A stretch of 64,000 bases of DNA, from assembly GCF_023715745.1 (NCBI RefSeq), contig NZ_JAMBOV010000004.1, positions 1-64,000 of the forward strand. The letters are read 5' to 3'. The notes under the pieces were generated by a model. The model searched no databases. It had not been told where the DNA came from and saw nothing but the letters and a program-made list of their open reading frames with translations. Each line of letters starts with the position of its first letter. The first letter of the stretch is position 1. This document shows, in pieces, positions 9,008 through 15,382 of this stretch. The DNA comes from Microbacterium oleivorans. Its GTDB lineage: Bacteria > Actinomycetota > Actinomycetes > Actinomycetales > Microbacteriaceae. Position numbers and translations under genes: made by a program.

Positions 9008-10330
9008 TCACTGGACGTTGATGCCACGCTCCGTCAGCGCGGACACCACGTCCTCCTGCGTCTGGCGGTAGGCGTCGACGAGGGGCGTGCCGTTCTCCAC
9101 CGCGGCCGACACGTTGTCGCTGAGTGAGGCGAACAGGGTCGAGGACAGCGGCGGCCACTTCCACGAGGTGTCGACGGCGGCATCCGATTCTGCGAACAGG
9201 TCCCAGATGTCCTGGCCGCCGTAGAAGTCGAACACCTCCGGGTCGTCCTGGAGGGACGCGATGGCGCTGGTGTCGGCCACGGCCGGCCAGCCCGCACCGA
9301 TGCTCGTCAGGATCGACACCGACTCCGGATCGGAGTTGAGCCACACCGCGAACTCGGTCGCTTCGGCCGGGTGGTCCGTGCCGCGGAGGACGACGCTCGC
9401 CGAGCCGCCTGCCCACGTCGCCGACACGTTCTGACCGGCCTCCCACTGCGGAACCGCGCTGACCGCCCAGGATCCCGCCGTCTCGGGCGCGGTACCGCGC
9501 ACGATCGCGTCGGCCCACGAACCGGAGATCCAGCTCAGGATGTTCCCGTTCTGGATGTCGGCGTTCCATTCGTTCGACATGTCGGCGACGACTTTGACGA
9601 GGTCCTCGTCGACGAGCTTCTGCCAGTACTCGGCGACCTTGAGGGTCTCCGCGCCGTCGATGTCGACGGTCCAGGCATCGCCTTCGGTGCCGAACCAGTT
9701 CGCGCCGCCTTGCTGCGCGAGGCCGATCATCCACGGGGCCTGGTTGAACGCGAACGCGGCGATGTACCGGTCCGGGTCCGAGGCGCGGATCACCTTCGCG
9801 GCCTCGTAGTACTCGTCCCACGTGGTGGGCGCCTCGAGTCCGAGCTCCTCGAAGATGTCGGCACGGTAGAACTGTCCGAGCGGACCCGATGCCTGCGGGA
9901 TCGAATACACCGCACCGTCGAAGACGCCGGTCTCCCACTGCCACGGCACGAAGAGGTCCGCGGAGTCCGCCGCGTACTCGGTGATGTCCTCCAGGCCGTC
10001 GTTGATGAGGAAGTCGGGGATGGAGTCGTAGCCGACCTGTGCGACATCCGCCGCGTTCCCGGCCTGCACCGCCGAGAGCATCGTGGCGTAACCGCCGTCA
10101 GGACCTGCGGTGATCGTCTCGAGGGTGACCTGGATGTCGTCGTGCGAGGCGTTGAACGCGTCGACGGCCCGATCGATGTTCGGCACCCAGGATTGGAAGG
10201 TGATCTCGACGGGCTCGCCGTCGGCAGGGGATTCGCCACCGCCACCGGAGCACCCGGCGAGGGTCACGGCGGCAGCGGTGATCGCGGCCAGGGCCACGAG
10301 GGGCCGACGGAGTCGGACAGTGAGGGTCAT
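9008..10330 (-). CDS. Sugar ABC transporter substrate-binding lipoprotein (importer 1)
   Basis: 440 aa lipoprotein. The signal peptide ends in the lipobox VTLAGC (lipidated C27), followed by a Ser/Gly linker and a family 1 extracellular solute-binding domain (VEITFQSWVPNIDRAVDAFN near the start, QASGPLGQFYRADIFEELG in the hinge region). The ATG at 10330 is preferred because AGGAG sits five to six bases upstream; a Met five codons upstream (10345) has no such site. Probably binds an oligosaccharide processed by the cellulase-like enzyme of the same island. Confidence 0.92.
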   Translation of the reverse strand: MTLTVRLRRPLVALAAITAAAVTLAGCSGGGGESPADGEPVEITFQSWVPNIDRAVDAFNASHDDIQVTLETITAGPDGGYATMLSAVQAGNAADVAQVGYDSIPDFLINDGLEDITEYAADSADLFVPWQWETGVFDGAVYSIPQASGPLGQFYRADIFEELGLEAPTTWDEYYEAAKVIRASDPDRYIAAFAFNQAPWMIGLAQQGGANWFGTEGDAWTVDIDGAETLKVAEYWQKLVDEDLVKVVADMSNEWNADIQNGNILSWISGSWADAIVRGTAPETAGSWAVSAVPQWEAGQNVSATWAGGSASVVLRGTDHPAEATEFAVWLNSDPESVSILTSIGAGWPAVADTSAIASLQDDPEVFDFYGGQDIWDLFAESDAAVDTSWKWPPLSSTLFASLSDNVSAAVENGTPLVDAYRQTQEDVVSALTERGINVQ

Positions 10331-10525
10331 GATGCTCCTTTGCATGGAACGAGGCGAGGACTCGTACCGCCGATGCCTCAGGTGGCGGTATGCGGGTGGA
10401 TCGCGCCGTGTCGCTCTGCTCGGGCATGGACGGCTCGTCGCGGTGCGGACTGAGGCTATTCGCCCCGGCGGCACCCGCGGCATGGCGGATGCGGCGGCAA
10501 GCCTGGACGATCCGATGGCGCGGCG
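10331..10525. other. Intergenic region upstream of importer 1, with repeat A
   Basis: This 195-bp region should hold the importer 1 promoter, but no consensus boxes stand out. At 10478-10525 is a diverged copy (A) of a sequence found at 14241-14283 and 15297-15339, sharing the core GCCTGGACGATCCGA (10501-10515). Confidence 0.5.
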
Positions 10526-10640
10526 TCAGTCGTCGCCCTCGTCGCCCATCTCGTACTGCTTCCACCGGCGCCGGCTGGCGGGTGTGTTCGCCGCCGCCAG
10601 GATCACGACCGACGAGATGAGCAGGATGCCCGTCGGCACG
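10526..10640 (-). pseudogene. Truncated copy of the small membrane protein gene at 14368-14649
   Basis: Reading leftward, the frame encodes VPTGILLISSVVILAAANTP, continues with an Arg/Trp-rich tail and GDEGDD, and stops at 10526. This matches the C-terminal half of the 93-aa protein at 14368-14649 (VPTGLLFISSVVILVAANTP). A hand alignment of 10529-10640 with 14395-14506 is gap-free over 112 bases with about 84% identity. Homology ends abruptly near 10641, so the N-terminal half is missing. It is followed by repeat A, as the intact gene is followed by repeat B. Confidence 0.75.
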
Positions 10641-10697
10641 CGCGCTCTGGCGAAGGGATGACGTCGCGCACGCGCACCGGCGGCCGCCGGCCGCCGG

Positions 10698-10985
10698 TCA
10701 CTCGAACTCGAAGGGCACGTCCACCGGCGGCTCCCAGACGAGCGGCGCGGTCTGCGTGGCGATGTTCACCGTGCTGATCGAGGTGACGAGCACCCGGACA
10801 TCACCGGCATCCCGGGTGCGAAAGGTCACGAAGGCGGCTCCGGTCCGCGCAGCGGCGAGGATGTCGTCGGCGAGTCGATCGATGTCCGTCCGTTCCGCGA
10901 GCCGGAAGACGGCGCCGTCGATGGCGATCGTCGTGGTGGGTGTGTCTGCGGTGTCCATCATGTCGCCTTGCTGTGTATCGGTCAT
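10698..10985 (-). CDS. Small conserved-looking protein coupled to the histidine kinase
   Basis: 95 aa, soluble, not recognised. A short acidic N-terminus is followed by an alternating beta/alpha pattern (TTIAIDGAVFRLAERTDIDR, then AAFVTFRTRDAGDVRVLVTS) and a hydrophobic-acidic tail. The ATG overlaps the kinase stop as ATGA, so translation is probably coupled. A second candidate start at 10961 has AAGG upstream and would remove eight residues. Being cotranscribed with the kinase, it may act in the same pathway, but no function can be given. Confidence 0.7.
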   Translation of the reverse strand: MTDTQQGDMMDTADTPTTTIAIDGAVFRLAERTDIDRLADDILAAARTGAAFVTFRTRDAGDVRVLVTSISTVNIATQTAPLVWEPPVDVPFEFE

Positions 10986-12952
10986 CGCCCTGAGGCGAAC
11001 GTGATCGTGGCTTTGAGACCGCGCTCGGTCGCGCGCTGGAGGTCCACTGCTGCGTCGTTCCGGCGCAGCAGCTCTCGAGCGATGCCGAGACCGAGCCCGG
11101 TTCCGGGTGTGCTCATCCGCGCGGCGTCCGGGGCGCGGAAGAATCTGTCGAATGCGTGAGCCAGGGCGTGATCGTCCATGCCGGGCCCGGTGTCCTCGAT
11201 GTGCAGGAGGGCTCGCTCGTCCGCGCGCTCTGCGCTCACCGTGATCCTCCCGCCGTGGGGGGTGAAGTTCGTCGCGTTGCTGAGCAGGTTCGCGACGGCT
11301 CGGTGTGCATCGTCGTCGCGGCATGCCACCGTGATGCGGGGAACGGAGACCTGCACGTCGAGTCCCTTCCGGTCGATGAGCGGACCGAGGGTCGAGAGCA
11401 CGTCGCTCACGACATCGGCCAGGTCGACGCTCGGCCGGTCATGGGTGATCGGCTCCTGCGCCTCCCCGAAGGTGAGGAGGTCCTCGATGATGCCGAGGAG
11501 GCGCTTGGCGTTGCGGTCGACCACCCTCAGCCAGCCTCGCTCCCGGTCGCCGATGGCCGAGGCGCCGAGGAGGAGTTCGAGATATCCCACGATGCTCGTG
11601 ACCGGCGTTCTCAGCTCGTGGCTGGTCGTCGACACGAAGTCCTCCCGCTGGCGGTCGAGGTCGGCCTGCGCGGCGAGCGCGTCTGCTCTCGCGCGCTCGG
11701 CGCCGACGAGAGCCTGCTGTGCCCGGACGATGGACGTGACGTCCATGATCTGCACCGCGAAGGTGTGTTCGTGGTCGCTCATCGGGTTGGCTGCCACGGT
11801 GAGGACGCGGTCGTCCACCTCTACCGTGGCCGGCTGCCCCGTCTCGAGTGCATCGGCAGCACTGTCCGCGACGGCGCCTGCCCAGAAGCCGGTGTCACCG
11901 AGCTCCGCTCCCAACAGGTCGCGAGCGGCGGTGTTGCGCCACAGCACCGCGTATCCGCCCGGCGACGGCCGCGCGGTGGCGAGTCCGACCTGGGCATCGA
12001 TGATGCCGCCGGAGAGCAGGCGCGTCGACACGCTGAGGCTGCGGGTCGTCTCACGAAGTTGGTGTTGGGCGCTCGCGAGGACGACGGCGAAGCCCGCGAA
12101 GGTGACGAGGAAGGCCTCCGCGAGCGCTGCTCCGGTGAGGACGTCGATTCGGGGCGCCGAGAACGGTCCGCCACCGTTGAGGGTGAGGAAGAGGATGGCG
12201 ATGGAGGCGACCAGTTGCTGCACGACGACGACCCGCAGGGGGAATCGGAAAGCAGCCCACGCCAGCAAGGGGTACGGCAGGAACGCCAGGGGGAGGGTCG
12301 CTCCCGGTGCGAAGACGATTCCGATCGTCACGGCGAGGATCAGCGTCTGGACGGAGATCTCGATCGGCGCGAGGCGGCGCAGGGGTGAATGCGGCAGGAT
12401 GCCGAGAGGGGCGATGATCAGAACCGCCGCCGCATGGGAGGCGGACACGAAGATGATCGTCCGTCCGAAGTCGCCGATGCCGAGGGTGCTGACGGTGATC
12501 GCCGCCAGTGACCCCGCCGTGACCGCGCCGGCCCCCGCGGCGGCGGCGAACCGGACCGCGTCGCCGAGCCCGCGCAGCCTCATCCGCCGGCGGAAGGCGC
12601 CGCAGACCCACAGGACGACGAGGACTTCGGCGGCATTTGCGAGACCGAAGGCCACTGTGACGAGAAGGGGGCGCCCGCCCACTGCATTGGCGAGGATCGT
12701 GACGCCCAGAACCATCAGGATCGACGCAACGGCGGATCGAGGCGACGCCAGCAAGCCCACCAAGACGGAGACGCCGGCGGCCGGCCACCAGATGGCGACG
12801 GGGCTCCCCGGCGGCGCGAAGAAGATGCCGCCCAGCGCCAGCGCGAAGATGGAGACGGCGCTTACCATCCACGCCCACCAGGGGAAACCCCGTCCCCGCC
12901 GGGCGGGAGCCGTGGGAGTAAAGAGGCTGGTGAGCGCCTCGTCGCCGAACAT
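10982..12952 (-). CDS. Membrane sensor histidine kinase with MASE1-like domain
   Basis: 656 aa. The N-terminal third (about residues 25-320) is a run of eight or so membrane helices of MASE1 type (VAIWWPAAGVSVLVGLL). A PAS-like stretch (about 340-430) and coiled linker lead to HisKA with H445 in TTSHELRTPVTSIVGYLE, then the ATP-binding domain with N box ANLLSNATNFTPHGG, G1 DTGPGMD and G2 GTGLGLGIARELL. All residues for kinase activity are present. The ATG at 12952 has no clear ribosome site and lies ten bases from the 16-bp palindrome at 12962. It is divergent from the receiver gene at 13001, its likely partner. Confidence 0.88.
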   Translation of the reverse strand: MFGDEALTSLFTPTAPARRGRGFPWWAWMVSAVSIFALALGGIFFAPPGSPVAIWWPAAGVSVLVGLLASPRSAVASILMVLGVTILANAVGGRPLLVTVAFGLANAAEVLVVLWVCGAFRRRMRLRGLGDAVRFAAAAGAGAVTAGSLAAITVSTLGIGDFGRTIIFVSASHAAAVLIIAPLGILPHSPLRRLAPIEISVQTLILAVTIGIVFAPGATLPLAFLPYPLLAWAAFRFPLRVVVVQQLVASIAILFLTLNGGGPFSAPRIDVLTGAALAEAFLVTFAGFAVVLASAQHQLRETTRSLSVSTRLLSGGIIDAQVGLATARPSPGGYAVLWRNTAARDLLGAELGDTGFWAGAVADSAADALETGQPATVEVDDRVLTVAANPMSDHEHTFAVQIMDVTSIVRAQQALVGAERARADALAAQADLDRQREDFVSTTSHELRTPVTSIVGYLELLLGASAIGDRERGWLRVVDRNAKRLLGIIEDLLTFGEAQEPITHDRPSVDLADVVSDVLSTLGPLIDRKGLDVQVSVPRITVACRDDDAHRAVANLLSNATNFTPHGGRITVSAERADERALLHIEDTGPGMDDHALAHAFDRFFRAPDAARMSTPGTGLGLGIARELLRRNDAAVDLQRATERGLKATITFASGR

Positions 12953-12961
12953 ATTCAAGAA

Positions 12962-12977
12962 GGTACTAAATAGTACC
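12962..12977. promoter_or_regulatory. 16-bp palindromic operator between kinase and receiver genes
   Basis: GGTACTAAATAGTACC has perfect 7-bp arms around a 2-bp centre. A near-identical site, GGTACTAAAAAGTACC, is at 13395-13410 before the TetR gene. On the leftward strand it contains TACTAT, a possible -10 for the kinase gene. Binding by the TetR protein is inference from the shared site. Confidence 0.65.
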
Positions 12978-13000
12978 GTTCTCGTCCAGAAGGGATTCCT

Positions 13001-13384
13001 ATGCGCCGCATCCTCCTCATCGAAGACGACCCGGATGTCGCGGCCCTCGTGGACGTCAGCCTCGAGGCCGCCGGCTTGGAGTTCACGACCGTTGCGGACG
13101 GCGACAGTGGTCTTCGTGCGGCCCTCGAGAGTCAGCCGGACCTGATCATCCTCGACTGGATGCTGCCCGGGTTGAGCGGGCTGGATATCTGTCTGGCTGT
13201 CCGGTCGGATCATCGGTTCGATGCGACTCCGATCCTCATGTTGACCGCGAAGGCGCGGCCCGCCGACGTCGAACGTGCGCGGCAGGCGGGGGCGGACGAC
13301 TACCTCTTCAAGCCGTTCTCCCCGAAAGAACTCGCTTCGCGCGTGCAGGCGCTGCTGCGCGATCCGAACGCTGCGCCCGCCTGA
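13001..13384 (+). CDS. Stand-alone response regulator receiver protein
   Basis: 127 aa, a single receiver domain without output domain. The acidic pocket is E8/D9/D10 (LLIEDDPDV), the phosphorylation site D52 (LIILDWMLPG), the switch residue T82 (LMLTAKARP) and the invariant K104 (DYLFKPFSPKEL). AGAAGGGA lies upstream at a good distance. Its position divergent from the histidine kinase suggests a cognate pair. With no DNA-binding domain, it must act through another protein, possibly a diguanylate cyclase or anti-sigma partner elsewhere. Confidence 0.92.
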   Translation: MRRILLIEDDPDVAALVDVSLEAAGLEFTTVADGDSGLRAALESQPDLIILDWMLPGLSGLDICLAVRSDHRFDATPILMLTAKARPADVERARQAGADDYLFKPFSPKELASRVQALLRDPNAAPA

Positions 13385-13394
13385 TTTAGAGAAA

Positions 13395-13410
13395 GGTACT
13401 AAAAAGTACC
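13395..13410. promoter_or_regulatory. 16-bp palindromic operator upstream of the TetR gene
   Basis: GGTACTAAAAAGTACC differs at one base from the operator at 12962-12977. The hexamer TAGGGT (13421-13426) downstream is a possible -10, which would place this site over the -35 region. That position suits repression, most simply autoregulation by the TetR protein. Confidence 0.6.
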
Positions 13411-13447
13411 GTTTGCGGTGTAGGGTCATCCTCGGAAGCAGTCGAGA

Positions 13448-13573
13448 ATGGACGCAGCCTCCTGCGATGCCCCCACATCGCGGCACATGGCCCGACGCTC
13501 AGCTTCGGCTTCGAGCGCCGTCTCGATCTCGGCAGCTTTCAACGGTCGCGTGTACGCGGCCGACGACGTGTGA
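13448..13573 (+). CDS. Possible 41-codon leader ORF before the TetR gene
   Basis: An ATG-to-TGA frame of 41 codons fills the long leader between operator 13395-13410 and the TetR start, ending one base before its ribosome site (GTAAGGAG, 13575-13582). Its own ribosome site is weak, and about three quarters of third positions are G/C, lower than in nearby genes. It may be chance or a short regulatory ORF. The rest of the 13411-13586 interval shows nothing else. Confidence 0.2.
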   Translation: MDAASCDAPTSRHMARRSASASSAVSISAAFNGRVYAADDV

Positions 13574-13586
13574 AGTAAGGAGTCTC

Positions 13587-14189
13587 ATGGCCCCAGACAT
13601 CGCTCGTCGCGGGGAGCCGGCCGCTGCAACCCCCCATCGCGGCGGCTGGCTCCCCGTCCGTCCGCCCGAGAGGCTGCGGGACGCCGCAGATCGCCTGTTC
13701 ACGGCCCAGGGCATCCGGGCCGTCAGCATCGATGCGCTCGCGTCGGCGGCCAACGTTCCCAAATCGGGCTTCTACCGGCACTTCACCAGCAAGGACGACC
13801 TCGTCCTCGACTACCTGACGCGCGCGTCCACCCGGTTCCGTGAATCCCTCGTCACGATCGAAGCCGGCCACTCGGCTGCCGCGGCGCGACTGACCGCGCT
13901 CCTCGACACCGCTCCGGACAATGCGATCATGCTGAACGCGATCGCCGAGTACCGCGGCTCTCACCCGGACATGACTCTGCTGCTCTCCCGGCATCGCCAG
14001 TGGATCCGGCAGTGGATCCACAATCAGGTGGTCGATCACGCGCCGGACGAGGCATCATTCGTCGCTCTTGAGCTCGCCGCGATCTTCGATGCGTTCACCC
14101 TCGAGGCGGGCGACGGTGTCGAAGCAGAACAGGTGCGCCGCGTCTTCGACGCCGTCGTGGACCGGACGGTGGGGCGGGGCGAGCCGTGA
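13587..14189 (+). CDS. TetR-family transcriptional regulator
   Basis: 200 aa. The N-terminal HTH at about residues 30-75 is canonical: DAADRLFTAQGIRAVSIDAL, then ASAANVPKSGFYRHFTSKDD. The C-terminal half is all-alpha with WIRQWIHNQVV and a helix ending in FDAFTLEAG, as in ligand-binding TetR domains. GTAAGGAG lies five bases before the ATG. Matching palindromes before its own gene and between the kinase and receiver genes suggest it represses all three transcripts. The ligand is unknown. Confidence 0.9.
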   Translation: MAPDIARRGEPAAATPHRGGWLPVRPPERLRDAADRLFTAQGIRAVSIDALASAANVPKSGFYRHFTSKDDLVLDYLTRASTRFRESLVTIEAGHSAAAARLTALLDTAPDNAIMLNAIAEYRGSHPDMTLLLSRHRQWIRQWIHNQVVDHAPDEASFVALELAAIFDAFTLEAGDGVEAEQVRRVFDAVVDRTVGRGEP

Positions 14190-14240
14190 GCGACTCGATC
14201 CCGCTCTGAAGCGGGGTGGTTCCTGGCGGATGCCGCGGCA

Positions 14241-14283
14241 TGCCTGGACGATCCGACGGCCTCGCCTCTGGCGCGACGCCCCG
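14241..14283. repeat. Direct repeat B
   Basis: A 43-base sequence starting TGCCTGGACGATCCGACGGC matches 15297-15339 (repeat C) in the same orientation with only a few differences, and partially matches 10478-10525 (repeat A). B and C flank the block of three small membrane protein genes. B falls in the 178-bp gap between the TetR gene and the convergent membrane protein gene. Confidence 0.7.
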
Positions 14284-14367
14284 GCCGCGCGTACAGGCGG
14301 CCAAGACGACGGCGAGTGCGATCAGCTCGGGGGAAACGAGGAAGCGGCGACCTGACGCCACCCCAGG

Positions 14368-14649
14368 CTATGGGCGCCGTTCTTCGTCCTGGTCGTCGTC
14401 GCCCTCGTCACCGAGTTCTTGCTGCTGCCACCGGCGTCGTGCGGCGGGCGTGTTGGCCGCCACCAGGATCACAACCGACGAGATGAACAGAAGGCCCGTC
14501 GGCACGAGCAGGCCGACCGGGTCGGTTCGGCCGCGCTCGTCGGTGATCACGAAGGCGAGCCACGTGAAGAGGACGCTCAGGAGGACGCCGCCAATCGGGA
14601 GGACGAGGCGGGTCGTCACCTCGAGGATTCTGAGCAGCCACCACTGCAT
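14368..14649 (-). CDS. Small two-helix membrane protein
   Basis: 93 aa, not recognised. Two membrane helices (about residues 14-35 and 48-65) are separated by the short charged loop ITDERGRTDP. The C-terminus is polar, with an Arg/Trp/Gln stretch and an acidic run GDEGDDDQDEE. It follows the 95-aa membrane protein gene with a 3-bp gap, so the two form an operon. A truncated duplicate of its 3' half lies at 10526-10640. Confidence 0.7.
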   Translation of the reverse strand: MQWWLLRILEVTTRLVLPIGGVLLSVLFTWLAFVITDERGRTDPVGLLVPTGLLFISSVVILVAANTPAARRRWQQQELGDEGDDDQDEERRP

Positions 14650-14652
14650 CGG

Positions 14653-14940
14653 TCACTCCGGCTTGCGACGCGGCATCCGGACGGGCTCCTGCTTCCCGGC
14701 ATCCGCTCCGTGCTCGGCCTCGAAAACGCCGACAGCCGCCCGGTGCTTCGCGAGCTGGCGAATGCCGACGATGATCCATCCCATCGAGAAGCACGCGAAC
14801 CCCCAGCCGGAGAGTCGGGCAGGTTCGTTCGCGAGCGTGAGTGCGCTGGGCACGGACCAGACCATCCCCCCGAAGAGCAAGAACCGCCCGTGAGTGCGCA
14901 TGCGGTCGATTCCCATGCGCTGAAGGATGAGCGACTCCAT
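14653..14940 (-). CDS. Small two-helix membrane protein
   Basis: 95 aa, not recognised. Two hydrophobic segments (FLLFGGMVWSVPSALTL and LSGWGFACFSMGWIIVGI) with a basic N-terminus and a polar, basic C-terminus. The ATG at 14940 begins MESLILQRMGIDRMRTHG. First gene of a two-gene leftward operon with 14368-14649, and divergent from the small gene at 14981. Likely a membrane accessory protein of unknown role. Confidence 0.65.
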   Translation of the reverse strand: MESLILQRMGIDRMRTHGRFLLFGGMVWSVPSALTLANEPARLSGWGFACFSMGWIIVGIRQLAKHRAAVGVFEAEHGADAGKQEPVRMPRRKPE

Positions 14941-14980
14941 GCCGGGATACTGACAGCCCGCGCGGGATGAGTCGACGTGC

Positions 14981-15220
14981 TTGACTCGGAGCATGATGAA
15001 GAGTCGCGCCGGTCGAGTCGCTCTGGGCTCCCTTCTCGTGTTGGTGGGTCTTTTCTTGGTCGCCGGGGGCACGATCGGAACCAGTGCCGACTCGCCGATT
15101 GCCGGAACCTGGGTGCACGTGAACATAGTGGTCCTCGGTGTCCTGCTCTCCGCAGGTGGCGCCACGATCACTGTCATCGCTCTCCTTCGCCGCCGCAGGC
15201 TGTCCGGCTCCGCATCCTGA
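14981..15220 (+). CDS. Small two-helix membrane protein
   Basis: 79 aa, not recognised. Two hydrophobic helices (VALGSLLVLVGLFLVAGGTI and VNIVVLGVLLSAGGATITVI) are followed by the basic tail LLRRRRLSG, so the C-terminus is probably cytoplasmic. The start is uncertain: TTG at 14981 has GGATGA ten bases upstream, while ATG codons at 14993 and 14996 sit very close behind GGAG. It is divergent from the other small membrane proteins and shares their repeat-flanked block. Confidence 0.55.
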   Translation: MTRSMMKSRAGRVALGSLLVLVGLFLVAGGTIGTSADSPIAGTWVHVNIVVLGVLLSAGGATITVIALLRRRRLSGSAS

Positions 15221-15296
15221 CCTGCCGAAGGCCACGCTCCTTCGCGAGGGCGATCCGTCGCGGAGAGGTCTGTCGTTGCTGCACGCCGCCGACGGT

Positions 15297-15339
15297 ATGC
15301 CTGGACGATCCGACGGCCTTGCCTGTGGCGCGACGCCCC
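15297..15339. repeat. Direct repeat C and beta-galactosidase promoter region
   Basis: This is the second near-identical copy of the 43-base repeat at 14241-14283. It lies in the 162-bp gap before the GH35 gene. Just downstream is TAGGCT (15346-15351), a possible -10 hexamer, then GGAG before the ATG at 15383. Confidence 0.65.
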
Positions 15340-15382
15340 CGCTTCTAGGCTCGAACCTATTCCCCGCCCCGTTGGAGTCCCG

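Noticed and set aside
14241..15339. Repeats B and C as ends of an insertion sequence
   Set aside because: They are direct, not inverted, and the enclosed genes encode small membrane proteins with no transposase.
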